From assembly GCA_964349355.1 (NCBI GenBank), contig CAYGFZ010000001.1, forward strand, positions 1 to 64,000: a stretch of 64,000 nt of DNA, read 5' to 3'. The position numbers and the translations under genes were made by a program. The DNA comes from JAUVXE01 sp964349355. GTDB taxonomy: Bacteria > Actinomycetota > Coriobacteriia > Anaerosomatales > SLCP01. This document shows positions 1-8,283 of this stretch, one piece after another (position 1 is the first letter of the stretch; each line of letters begins with the position of its first letter). The notes below the pieces were generated by a model, which saw nothing but the letters and a program-made list of their open reading frames with translations, was not told the origin of the DNA and ran no database searches.

Positions 1-77
<77 letters not shown>

Positions 78-103
78 TGACCGCCGCTAGGCGGCAAAGC
101 AGC

Positions 104-132
104 ATATTACGGGTCACCGGCCGCCGGTACAA
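104..132 (-). promoter_or_regulatory. Promoter of the tRNA-Pro gene
   Basis: On the minus strand a TTGTAC -35 hexamer (127-132) and a TAATAT -10 hexamer (104-109) are separated by exactly 17 nt. They lie 26 nt upstream of the mature tRNA 5' end. This fits a housekeeping sigma-factor promoter giving a short 5' leader. No experimental support is visible; the call rests on spacing and hexamer quality. Confidence 0.65.
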
Positions 133-173
133 GTGCCAGCGGGCGAAATACCGGCGACGGAGACGTTTCGAGC

Positions 174-527
174 CTACTCCTTCGGCCCTCCGGTCGCCCC
201 TCCGCGATAGACAAGTACGCTGATGTCTTCGACCGTGATGAGCCCGTCACCGATCATCGCCGAGTAGACCTCGGCAAGTGCCGTGATCTTGTCCGGGACG
301 TCGATCACCTGGACCACGACCGGCAGGTCGACAGACATGCGTACCCCGTGCTTCGCGTGTTCGCGGCTCGTCGCTCCGAACCCCGACATCCCCCGAAGGA
401 CGGTGGCGCCGGCACAGCCCGCCATGCGGGCCGATTCGAGAAGCGCCTCGTAGAGGGGCTTGTCGTCATAGCAGTCGGCCTCGCCGATGTAGGCGGACAA
501 CTTCTTGGCGTTTCCAATGAGCGTCAT
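174..527 (-). CDS. DUF190 family protein
   Basis: A 117-residue protein of the small PII-like DUF190 family (PF02641). Visible family features are the N-terminal KKLSAYIGEAD segment and the LLESARMAGCAGATVLRGM helix-turn, with length normal for the family. The molecular function is not established; relatives are often encoded next to the fluoride channel gene crcB, but no crcB is seen here. The ATG overlaps the stop of the upstream coaBC gene by 4 nt (ATGA), so translation is probably coupled. An AGGAAG ribosome-binding site lies just inside coaBC. Family assignment is firm, role unknown. Confidence 0.85.
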   Translation of the reverse strand: MTLIGNAKKLSAYIGEADCYDDKPLYEALLESARMAGCAGATVLRGMSGFGATSREHAKHGVRMSVDLPVVVQVIDVPDKITALAEVYSAMIGDGLITVEDISVLVYRGGATGGPKE

Positions 528-1777
528 GAATGCTTCTTCCTCTCGGTTAGAGTAGCCCCGGGGTCTACGCCCTGGACCGTTACGGTCAGCGTCGCAAGTC
601 GATCGCAGATCACGCGTGCGAGCGCGCCCTTCGCCATCACCGGCAACTCCTCGGCGGTCTTTCGCATTATCAGCATCACGCGGTTGGCATCCGAACCGAA
701 TCCGAGTCCCGGCTCGGTGATGTCGTTGGCGACAACAAGGTCGAGGTTCTTGCGAGTGAGTTTGTCGCGAGCCGAGATCAACATATCGTGAGACTCGGCG
801 GCAAAACCGACGAGCACTCTGTCTCCCTTGCGCTCCCCCATCTCGGCGAGTATGTCAGCCGTGTACTCCAGTGCAAGCGATCCGGGTGTGGCTGCGCTCT
901 TCTTGAGCTTGCGATCGCTCGCGGCGACAGTTCGCAGGTCCGCGACAGCCGCACTCGCCACGACCGCGGTCGCCGTCTGAAAAGCCTCGATCGCGGCATC
1001 GTACATCTCGGCGGCGGTGGTCACCCGCACCGTGTCGCATCCGAACGGGTCCGGCAGCGCTGTCGGGCCGGAGACGAGGGTGACCTGCGCTCCGCGACGG
1101 GCGGCTTCCTCGGCGATCGCGTAGCCGGTCTTGCCCGAGGAGCGATTGCCGATATAGCGCACCGGATCGATCGGCTCGAAGGTCGGCCCTGCCGTCACGA
1201 GCAGGCGCACACCGGCTAGGTCGCGTGCGCGGGAAAGCTCGGCGCGAACCGCGTCGGCGATGACGGAAACCTCTGACAGGCGGCCTTCGCCAACGTCACC
1301 GCAGGCGAGATCACCGCTCTCGGGCTCGACGATCACCGCGCCACGCGCACGCAGCGTCTCGACGCTGGCGCGCGTCGCCTCGTCACGCCACATGTGCACG
1401 TTCATGGCAGGCGCGATGACCAGCGGCGCCTCCGTGGCAAGCGCACTCGTCGTCAGCAGGTCATCGGCGATGCCATGCGCGATCTTTGCGATGGAGTTGG
1501 CAGTGGCAGGCGCGATGACGAACACGTCCGCCTCCTCGGCAAGCGAGGTATGGAAGACGTTAGCGTCACCGGGATCTGTCCACAGTGACGTCGCGACCGG
1601 TTCGCCGGAGAGTGCACGGAAGGTCGCGGCACCAACGAAACGTGTGGCCGCCTCGGTCATCACGACCTTCACCCGCGCGCCAGAGCGCACGAGATCGCGA
1701 GTGAGCTCGCACGCCTTGTACGCGGCGATGCAGCCCGTCACCCCGAGCACTACCATCGGTCGGTTCTCCTCGGCCAC
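524..1777 (-). CDS. coaBC: Bifunctional phosphopantothenoylcysteine decarboxylase / phosphopantothenate-cysteine ligase
   Basis: Catalyses two steps of coenzyme A synthesis: joining cysteine to 4'-phosphopantothenate (CoaB), then decarboxylating the product to 4'-phosphopantetheine (CoaC). The N-terminal flavoprotein domain shows GCIAAYKA, the PAMNVHMW motif and the SGDLACGDVGEGRL loop. The C-terminal ligase domain shows TAGPTFEPIDPVRYIGN, the following SSG and a KLKK motif. The chosen GTG at 1777 follows AGAAAGGACC at good spacing. A GTG 18 nt further upstream is in frame but lacks a ribosome-binding site. It gives 417 residues, normal for the fused enzyme. Translationally coupled to the DUF190 gene. 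Confidence 0.95.
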   Translation of the reverse strand: MAEENRPMVVLGVTGCIAAYKACELTRDLVRSGARVKVVMTEAATRFVGAATFRALSGEPVATSLWTDPGDANVFHTSLAEEADVFVIAPATANSIAKIAHGIADDLLTTSALATEAPLVIAPAMNVHMWRDEATRASVETLRARGAVIVEPESGDLACGDVGEGRLSEVSVIADAVRAELSRARDLAGVRLLVTAGPTFEPIDPVRYIGNRSSGKTGYAIAEEAARRGAQVTLVSGPTALPDPFGCDTVRVTTAAEMYDAAIEAFQTATAVVASAAVADLRTVAASDRKLKKSAATPGSLALEYTADILAEMGERKGDRVLVGFAAESHDMLISARDKLTRKNLDLVVANDITEPGLGFGSDANRVMLIMRKTAEELPVMAKGALARVICDRLATLTVTVQGVDPGATLTERKKHS

Positions 1778-1920
1778 GCTGGTCCTTTCTGGCACTACAC
1801 TGACTGCACGATTATCGCACGCTGACTGAAGCCGTGTGACGGCGACCCGTACGAACGGGAATGAACCCTATCGTACGCCGAGGCACCCCCTCGCATGTCA
1901 ACGCCGAGGAGGCATCGCAG

Positions 1921-3681
1921 ATGACCCAGCACGACACCGACCCGCTCGAAGTCCGCATACGGCTCGGAGGGCCCGCGGGTTTCGGCATCAAGGCGGCCGG
2001 CCAGACACTCGCGCGGCTCTTCATGCAAGCCGGATACGAGACGTTCGACCTCACCGAGTATCCCTCGCTGATCAAGGGTGGGCACAACAACTACCTGCTC
2101 AGAGTCTCCGCCGAGGAGATCTTCAGCCACGTTGAGCCGGTCGACATCCTCGTCGCGCTCGACCCCGACTCCGTCCGCCTCCACCTTGATGAACTCACCG
2201 ATGCTGGTGCGATCATCTTCGACCCGGACGCGGTGGACATCTCCGGGATAGAGGGCGTGTCCGGGGACGCGTGCCTCATCGACGTCCCGCTGAAAGAGAT
2301 CGTGTACGACGCCGGCGGGGTGCCGATCATGCGCAACACCGCAGCGCTGGGCGCGGTCCTCGGCCATATGGGATTCCCGCTGGACTATCTCACCGACTCC
2401 ATCAACGCCCAGTTCGCGCACAAGAAGCCACAGATCGCCGAGCAGAACGTCGCGTGCGCGACGGCGGGATACGAGTACGCCCGCAAGAACCGCTGTGCGT
2501 TCCCCTACGAGATGGGGCCGCTCGAGCGAGCGAACGACGAAAAGCGCATCCTCGTTGATGGCAACGAGGCGGTCGGCGCGGGCGCTTTAGCCGCGGGCAT
2601 CGGACTCTACTGCGCCTACCCGATGACGCCGGCCTCGAGCCTTCTGCACTTCTTCGCAAAACACGGCGAGGCCACCGGCGTGGTCGCCAAGCATACCGAG
2701 GACGAGATCGCGGCCATGAACATGGTGTGCGGCGGAGCGTTTGGCGGTACACGCTCGATGTGCGCGACCTCCGGCGGTGGCTTCTCGCTGATGGTCGAGG
2801 CGTTCGGGATGGCGGGCGTGAGCGAGTCGGCCGTGGTGGTCGGACTCTTCACCCGTCCCGGCCCTGCGACCGGGATGCCCACCTGGACCGAGCAGAGCGA
2901 CCTTCGGTACGCGATTCACGCATCCCAGGGCGAGTTCCCGCGGATCGTGCTCGCGCCTGGTGACCGCGACGACGCGTTCCACAGCGCCTGGCAGGCGTTC
3001 AATATCGCCGACGTGCTGCAGACCCCGGTCATCATCCTCGGCGACTCGTACCTCTCCGACAACCGCCAGACGATCCCGCCGTTCGACACATCGCGCGTGA
3101 AGATCGACCGCGGCGAGATCCTCACCACCGGTCAGGTCACCGACTACGAACGCTACGCCGTGACCAAAAGCGGCGTCTCCCTGCGAGCGCTCCCCGGCGT
3201 CGTCGGAGCCGAGCAGCTCATGAACTCCTACGAGCACGACGAGTACGGATACGGGGCGGCGGGTGAGGTCGCACAGGTGCGCGTCGCACAGAACGATAAA
3301 CGCATGCGCAAGTACGACCTGGCTGCCGAGATCGTCCCGCCCCCGCAGTATTTCGGTGTAGACGATGCGGATATCTCGATCCTGCTCTTTGGCACTACCA
3401 AGATGCCGGTGCGCGAGGCGATGAAGTGGCTTGAGCGCGATGGAGTCGCAGTCAACATGATGCAGGTCGTCACCGTGTGGCCCTTTCCCGCCGAGGAGGT
3501 CTCGCAGTTCCTCGGCAAGGCCAAGAAGACCGCGATCATCGAGGGCAACTACACAGGTCAGCTCCAAAGTCTCGTCCGGGAGCAGTGCCTGACCGACGTC
3601 GGCCACACGCTCCGCCGCTACGACGGGCGGCCGTTCTCGCCCGAACAGGTGCGTGCGTTCATCGAGGAGGTTCTCGGCTGA
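1921..3681 (+). CDS. korA: 2-oxoacid:ferredoxin oxidoreductase, alpha subunit with fused gamma domain
   Basis: Subunit of a thiamine-diphosphate enzyme that oxidatively decarboxylates a 2-oxoacid (probably 2-oxoglutarate or a related acid) to the acyl-CoA and reduces ferredoxin. The first ~190 residues are the gamma domain (RLGGPAGFGIKAAGQTLA, then EYPSLIKGGHNNY). The rest is the alpha domain, with the YPMTPASS motif. An in-frame ATG exists at 1861, but the ATG at 1921 follows AGGAGG at ideal spacing and is preferred, giving 586 residues. The stop overlaps the korB start (TGATG). Substrate cannot be fixed from sequence. This enzyme type is usual in anaerobes. Confidence 0.9.
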   Translation: MTQHDTDPLEVRIRLGGPAGFGIKAAGQTLARLFMQAGYETFDLTEYPSLIKGGHNNYLLRVSAEEIFSHVEPVDILVALDPDSVRLHLDELTDAGAIIFDPDAVDISGIEGVSGDACLIDVPLKEIVYDAGGVPIMRNTAALGAVLGHMGFPLDYLTDSINAQFAHKKPQIAEQNVACATAGYEYARKNRCAFPYEMGPLERANDEKRILVDGNEAVGAGALAAGIGLYCAYPMTPASSLLHFFAKHGEATGVVAKHTEDEIAAMNMVCGGAFGGTRSMCATSGGGFSLMVEAFGMAGVSESAVVVGLFTRPGPATGMPTWTEQSDLRYAIHASQGEFPRIVLAPGDRDDAFHSAWQAFNIADVLQTPVIILGDSYLSDNRQTIPPFDTSRVKIDRGEILTTGQVTDYERYAVTKSGVSLRALPGVVGAEQLMNSYEHDEYGYGAAGEVAQVRVAQNDKRMRKYDLAAEIVPPPQYFGVDDADISILLFGTTKMPVREAMKWLERDGVAVNMMQVVTVWPFPAEEVSQFLGKAKKTAIIEGNYTGQLQSLVREQCLTDVGHTLRRYDGRPFSPEQVRAFIEEVLG

Positions 3682-4565
3682 TGCCCCAGGTAAAGGAGTA
3701 CACGACGCCGAACAAGCCGACCTGGTGCCCCGGGTGCGGGAACTTCGGCATGTGGGAGGCGCTCAAGCGCGCACTTTCCCAGTTGGAGATGGATTTCAAC
3801 GACTACTCGGTGGTCTGGGGGATCGGTTGCCACGGTAACGGCGCCGACTTCCTCAAGACGCAGGGTTTTCACGGACTGCACGGCAGAGCACTGCCGGTCG
3901 CGACCGGGCTCTCGCTCACCCGCCCCGACCTGAAAGTCATCGTCGAGATGGGCGACGGCGACGGGTACGGGCTCGGCATGGGTCACTTCGTGCACTCGGT
4001 CCGTCGCAACGTGGATGTCACGTGTATCACGCACAACAACCAGATCTACGGACTCACGACCGGGCAGGCCTCCCCCACCACCGGACACGGCATGAAGACC
4101 GTCTCCACGCCGGGCGGCGTTCTCGAGGAACCGGTCAACCCGATCGGTATCGCACTGTCCGAGGGGGCGACCTTCGTCGCACGCGGGTTCGCCGGCGACA
4201 TCCCTCATCTCACGGAGCTTTACAAAGAAGCGCTCCAGCACAAGGGCTTCGCTCTGATCGACGTCTTCCAGCCGTGCGTGACGTGGAACAAGCTCAATAC
4301 ATTCGCCTGGTTCCGCGAGCGCGTCTACAAGCTCGAAGACGCCGCACACGACACGTCAGACCGCACCGGCGCGTTCGACCTGTCACTCACGACGTTTTAC
4401 GAGATGACGTGCACTCCCGAGGAGTGCAAGATCCCCATCGGCATCTTCTACCGCGAGGACGACACCCCGTCATACAATGCAGGGGTCCAGGCCGCTCAGA
4501 CACCCGGCTGGAAGAACGCCGAGGAGCCCCGCGACATCTCAAAGCTACTCGAGAGCTTCGGCTAG
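3681..4565 (+). CDS. korB: 2-oxoacid:ferredoxin oxidoreductase, beta (TPP-binding) subunit
   Basis: A 294-residue partner of the preceding subunit that carries thiamine diphosphate. It has the cluster-type WCPGCGNFG motif near the N terminus, GIGCHGNG, and the TPP/Mg motif GDGDGYGLGMGH followed about 25 residues later by THNNQIYGLT. Lengths and order match KorAB rather than the four-subunit pyruvate enzyme; no separate delta ferredoxin subunit is present. Its TAG stop lies within a CTAG that also supplies the stop of the convergent gene at 4562. Confidence 0.92.
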   Translation: MPQVKEYTTPNKPTWCPGCGNFGMWEALKRALSQLEMDFNDYSVVWGIGCHGNGADFLKTQGFHGLHGRALPVATGLSLTRPDLKVIVEMGDGDGYGLGMGHFVHSVRRNVDVTCITHNNQIYGLTTGQASPTTGHGMKTVSTPGGVLEEPVNPIGIALSEGATFVARGFAGDIPHLTELYKEALQHKGFALIDVFQPCVTWNKLNTFAWFRERVYKLEDAAHDTSDRTGAFDLSLTTFYEMTCTPEECKIPIGIFYREDDTPSYNAGVQAAQTPGWKNAEEPRDISKLLESFG

Positions 4566-6709
4566 TTGTACCGCGGTTCTGGGTCGACGTGATCACGCAC
4601 GAGAACGATGAACTCCTCGGCGAGTTCGGGGTCGAACTGCGTCCCCATACACAGATCGATCTCCTGCAGCGCCGCCGCCGTTGAAAGCCGCGAGCGATAG
4701 GAGCGAGGCGAGGTCATCGCATCGTAAGCGTCGCACAGCGCCAGTATCCGCGACTCAAACGGGATCTCATCACGCGCGCGGCCGTCGGGGTAGCCGGCAC
4801 CGTCCCATCGCTCGTGATGAGAGCGGACCCACGGACACAGTTCGCTTAGCGTGGACGCCGAAAGGATGCGCTCCCCTAAGACCGGGTGCTCCCGGACCTC
4901 GGCTCGCTCGTAAACGTTCAGGGGTCCGCGCTTGCGCAGCACTCTGTCAGAAACGCCGATCTTGCCGACGTCGTGCATGAGGGCAGCGCTCTCCAGCCTG
5001 CGGATGAGTTCGAGATCGAGGCCGAGTCGGTGCCCGAACAGGATCGCCAGATCCGCGACACCCTGCGAGTGGAACCGGGTATCGGCGTCGCGCGCATCGA
5101 CCGCGGCGGCCAGTGCCTTGATCGCCGAGGCACTCGTCTGTTGTTCCAAGCCGAGAAGGACATCCTCCCCCTCGGCGATGCGCATGATCTCCGGGTCGTA
5201 GACCGCGAGGCGATCGGCTCCGTGGGTGCGTGACCACATGAGCGCACGTTTCGCTCTCGCCAAGAGCTCCGACGGCACGACTCCATGCTCGGGGAAGAGC
5301 GCGACTCCCGCCGAGAGCGTCGTCCCCGTCGACTCCCTGACCGCGCGGCGGATGCCTTCGGCAACCTCGATCGCCCACCCCCTGCTCGCACCAACCAGCA
5401 TCAGTGCGAAGGTGTCGTCGTCGATCCGCGCTAGGGTGTCGGCAGCGCCCACAAGCGGGACCATTGCGCCGACGGTCTCGCGCAGCAAACGATTCCCTGC
5501 GGAGTCGTCTGGTGAGGTGTCGTACGCGCGGAATCCGTCGAGGCTCCCGGCGACGACGGCGAGGGGATCCGCGCACCTGCGGCCAAGCTCGACCTCGTCG
5601 TGCAACCGCTCACGAAAGAACCGGTGCGTACGAGCACCGGAGACCGGGTCGGTTATCGACCGATTGAAAAATGTACCAGTGTCGACAGCATCGATGGCTG
5701 AGCGAACGGCAAGGAGAACGCACACGGCTACAGCCGCCCCGAGATAGAGGAGTCGATCGAGTGATCCGTCCGCCGAACGAACCGCGGCGATCACGAAGAC
5801 AGCGATTCCCCCGAGCATCGCAACCTGAAAGCCCACAGACAGGACGTTCGTCCTCGTGAAGGGCGGTTCGTACCTGATCAGCGCCGACTGCTCCGGTTCG
5901 GCTGCAAGCCGTGAAAGCCCCGCGACGAAGAGCAGGTACGGTCCAGTCATCAACATCGCTTCGATAATCTGGTTGCTGTAGTTCGGACCGACACGTAGAC
6001 CGACGCTATAGATCGGGATGAGCGAGAGTGCGAACCCGTAGACCCCGATCCCGGCAACTGCGAATCTCTCCCACGGACGCCACCCGGACGCCCTGAGGTT
6101 CCTGACGTTGGCGGCGATACCGAGAACTACGCCCGCGCCAATCGTAGAGTGAAGTGTCCCCCTCAGGTGCTGGAGAGAATCAAGAAGACCGAACGATTCG
6201 AAGTATGGCCGAACAAACAGACTGTAGAGTCCGATGAAAACAACGGTCAGAACCGCCAGGCCGTCGACAACGAACCGTATCCTCCTGAGCGAGAACGGAT
6301 CCGAACTCCGATTCATAGAAACGAGAAATGCAGCGAAGATCGTCGCGGGAACAAGAAGCATCGCTGTAGACGCGAGCGTCTCGGAAGCGGGCGGAGGCCG
6401 GCCATTCCACACCTCGATCGACCACGGCATCTCATAGACGACGATGAATAGGGCGGCACCGGCAAGAAGCAGCCAGAACGTCCGCTCCGGGGGACGCGTA
6501 CGAAGGGTAGCCGCACCGAGTGCGCCCATCATCAGGAGCTGCGGGATCGTGTACAAGACCAACTCGAAGCGAATCAACGATGAGCCAGGAGCGGCATCAT
6601 AAGGTATCGCGAGATACACGCCGAGCAGGATTACGAGAACCACCACGGCTGCCCACACGGGATCACGCAGGATAGCAACCGCGCGTCGAATTGAGTGACC
6701 CTCAACCAT
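4562..6709 (-). CDS. Membrane protein with degenerate GGDEF and HD-GYP domains
   Basis: A 715-residue putative cyclic-di-GMP signalling protein. About ten hydrophobic segments fill the first ~335 residues. A GGDEF-like domain follows (about 345-510), in which the signature is replaced by DDDTF at about residue 430, so cyclase activity is unlikely. The C-terminal domain is HD-GYP type, with HDVGKIG (about 579) and HHERWDGAGYPDG (about 632-644), the metal-binding and GYP motifs of cyclic-di-GMP phosphodiesterases. Start ATG 6709 has GAGGG upstream. The membrane part resembles no sensor family I can name, so its signal is unknown. The domain order suggests a degrading enzyme with a regulatory pseudo-cyclase domain. 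Confidence 0.85.
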   Translation of the reverse strand: MVEGHSIRRAVAILRDPVWAAVVVLVILLGVYLAIPYDAAPGSSLIRFELVLYTIPQLLMMGALGAATLRTRPPERTFWLLLAGAALFIVVYEMPWSIEVWNGRPPPASETLASTAMLLVPATIFAAFLVSMNRSSDPFSLRRIRFVVDGLAVLTVVFIGLYSLFVRPYFESFGLLDSLQHLRGTLHSTIGAGVVLGIAANVRNLRASGWRPWERFAVAGIGVYGFALSLIPIYSVGLRVGPNYSNQIIEAMLMTGPYLLFVAGLSRLAAEPEQSALIRYEPPFTRTNVLSVGFQVAMLGGIAVFVIAAVRSADGSLDRLLYLGAAVAVCVLLAVRSAIDAVDTGTFFNRSITDPVSGARTHRFFRERLHDEVELGRRCADPLAVVAGSLDGFRAYDTSPDDSAGNRLLRETVGAMVPLVGAADTLARIDDDTFALMLVGASRGWAIEVAEGIRRAVRESTGTTLSAGVALFPEHGVVPSELLARAKRALMWSRTHGADRLAVYDPEIMRIAEGEDVLLGLEQQTSASAIKALAAAVDARDADTRFHSQGVADLAILFGHRLGLDLELIRRLESAALMHDVGKIGVSDRVLRKRGPLNVYERAEVREHPVLGERILSASTLSELCPWVRSHHERWDGAGYPDGRARDEIPFESRILALCDAYDAMTSPRSYRSRLSTAAALQEIDLCMGTQFDPELAEEFIVLVRDHVDPEPRYN

Positions 6710-6782
6710 CCGCTACCCTCATCGATAGTGCCAACAGTCCGGGATGGCGAAACCGCACGCCGTCCGAGATGCAAGTATACGA

Positions 6783-8000
6783 CTAGATGAGGTCGAGCGC
6801 CTTGCCTGCCTCGGCAAACGCATCAAGTGCCTGGGCGATGTCATCGTCAGTATGCGTGGCCATAGGGCACGTCCGGAGCCGGTCCATGCCCCTCGGAACC
6901 GCCGGATGGACGATCGGGCACACGAAGATCCCCCTGTCGAAGAGCATCCGGGTGAGGTCCATCGTCTTGCCCTCTTCACCCACCAGGACGGGAACGACAC
7001 ACGTGGTGGAGTCCATGGTGTCCCAGCCCTGAGCTTTCAGCCCTTCGCTATAGCGGCGCGTCACGTCGTGGAGACGTGCGACCCTCTCGGGTTCGTCATC
7101 GATCACGTCGAAGGCGGCGATAGCGGCCGCTGTCTGAGCCGGCGGCAGCGCGGCGGAGAAAATGAACGGGCGGGACATATGACGCTGGAAATCTACGATG
7201 TCGGCCGAAGCCGCCAGGTATCCCCCGACACTTGGGATCGACTTGGACAGTGTCCCCATCTTCAGGTCGATCGAACCGACCATGTCGAAGTGTTCCTCGA
7301 TCCCGTGGCCCGTGGCTCCGAGCGAACCGACCGAGTGCGCCTCGTCGACCATGAGGCGCGCACCGTAGCGGTCACACAACTCGCGGGTCTTCGGCAGGTC
7401 CATCACGTCACCGTCCATCGAGAACACGGAGTCCGCAACGACCAGGACCGTCTTGTACTCTCCCGCCGCCTGGGCGAGCAACTTCTCAAGATGCTCCATG
7501 TCGTTGTGCCGGTAGGTGCGCCACTTGGCACCGGAGAGCAGGCACCCGTCGACGATACTCGCATGGTCGAGCTTGTCCATCAGCACAAGATCGCCCGGGC
7601 CGAGGAGCCCGGAGATGATCGCGATATTGGTCACGTATCCGCTCGAGTAGACGCATGCGTCCTCGCGGTGAGTGTACTCGGCGATGCGCGCCTCGAGGCG
7701 CTCGTGGAGGTCCGTTGTGCCGGTCAGCAGGCGCACGCCACCAGCACCGGTCCCGTAGGTGTCGATCGCCTCTTTGGCGGCGGCCTCGATCCGCGGATGC
7801 CCGATGAGTCCGAGGTAGCTGTAGGAGGCAAGCTGGACCATGTCGCGACCGTTGGCCATGGTGACCCGGTGATTCGTTCGACCTGTGGTCGACTGGAGGT
7901 AGAAATAGCGGTCGGCCGCCTTCAGAGTCTCCCGTCGCTCGATGAACGCATCGATGCGATCGGTGATGCCATCCCGGACCATGGTGACGGAATCCGTCAT
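6783..8000 (-). CDS. Alpha-oxoamine synthase family PLP enzyme, serine-palmitoyltransferase-like
   Basis: A 405-residue pyridoxal-phosphate enzyme of the fold type I group that condenses an amino acid with an acyl-CoA (BioF, glycine C-acetyltransferase, serine palmitoyltransferase). Visible are YGTGAGGVRLLTGT, DHASIVDG (His146), VDEAHSVG (Asp219, His222) and GTLSKS with the Schiff-base Lys253. The C-terminal PIVHPAVP and MATHTDDDI look closer to bacterial serine palmitoyltransferases than to BioF or Kbl; this is by memory of the families, not an alignment. The start codon sits at the edge of the N gap. The true ribosome-binding site, AGGGAGGGG, is seen beyond the duplicated copy at 8161. No biotin or threonine genes are nearby. 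The substrate is unproven. Confidence 0.8.
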   Translation of the reverse strand: MTDSVTMVRDGITDRIDAFIERRETLKAADRYFYLQSTTGRTNHRVTMANGRDMVQLASYSYLGLIGHPRIEAAAKEAIDTYGTGAGGVRLLTGTTDLHERLEARIAEYTHREDACVYSSGYVTNIAIISGLLGPGDLVLMDKLDHASIVDGCLLSGAKWRTYRHNDMEHLEKLLAQAAGEYKTVLVVADSVFSMDGDVMDLPKTRELCDRYGARLMVDEAHSVGSLGATGHGIEEHFDMVGSIDLKMGTLSKSIPSVGGYLAASADIVDFQRHMSRPFIFSAALPPAQTAAAIAAFDVIDDEPERVARLHDVTRRYSEGLKAQGWDTMDSTTCVVPVLVGEEGKTMDLTRMLFDRGIFVCPIVHPAVPRGMDRLRTCPMATHTDDDIAQALDAFAEAGKALDLI

Positions 8001-8160
8001 CGTTGNNNNNNNNNNNNNNNNNNNNNNNNNNNNNNNNNNNNNNNNNNNNNNNNNNNNNNNNNNNNNNNNNNNNNNNNNNNNNNNNNNNNNNNNNNNNNNN
8101 NNNNNTCGATGCGATCGGTGATGCCATCCCGGACCATGGTGACGGAATCCGTCATCGTTG
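7951..8160. other. False scaffold gap: identical 55-bp flanks around 100 Ns
   Basis: Positions 7951-8005 and 8106-8160 are identical over 55 nt and flank exactly 100 Ns (8006-8105). Both copies contain the first codons of the oxoamine synthase gene. The simplest reading is that two contigs overlap by 55 bp and were scaffolded with an arbitrary 100-N spacer instead of being merged. Collapsing the copies restores one start codon preceded by a good ribosome-binding site, so about 155 nt of the window are likely artefactual. Confidence 0.9.
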
Positions 8161-8200
8161 TCCCCTCCCTGGTCGACTGCGCCAGTGCGCCGACGTAACG

Positions 8201-8220
8201 TGTACACAGAAATGTATACA
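8201..8220. promoter_or_regulatory. Candidate operator TGTACACA-N4-TGTATACA
   Basis: Two near-identical 8-mers, TGTACACA and TGTATACA, are spaced by GAAA, so they form both a direct repeat and an imperfect inverted repeat. They lie in the AT-richer region upstream of the oxoamine synthase gene. On the minus strand TATAGT at 8223-8228 could be a -10 element just upstream, which would put this site in the early transcribed region. A regulator-binding site is plausible, but no regulator is encoded next to it. Confidence 0.3.
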
Positions 8221-8283
8221 TCACTATAGCGCACTGTTGACGCAACGCGAAGGTCGATCACCGTACGACCCGACCCGGGGACG

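Noticed and set aside
1796..1920. Possible divergent promoters between coaBC and korA
   Set aside because: An ATTATC/GATAAT-type hexamer occurs at 1811-1816, but no well-spaced -35 was found on either strand, so no promoter was called.
6744..8198. A 484-residue open frame on the plus strand across the oxoamine synthase gene
   Set aside because: It lies opposite a gene with clear family motifs, includes the N gap, and its translation has no recognisable domain. Long antisense frames are expected at this GC content.
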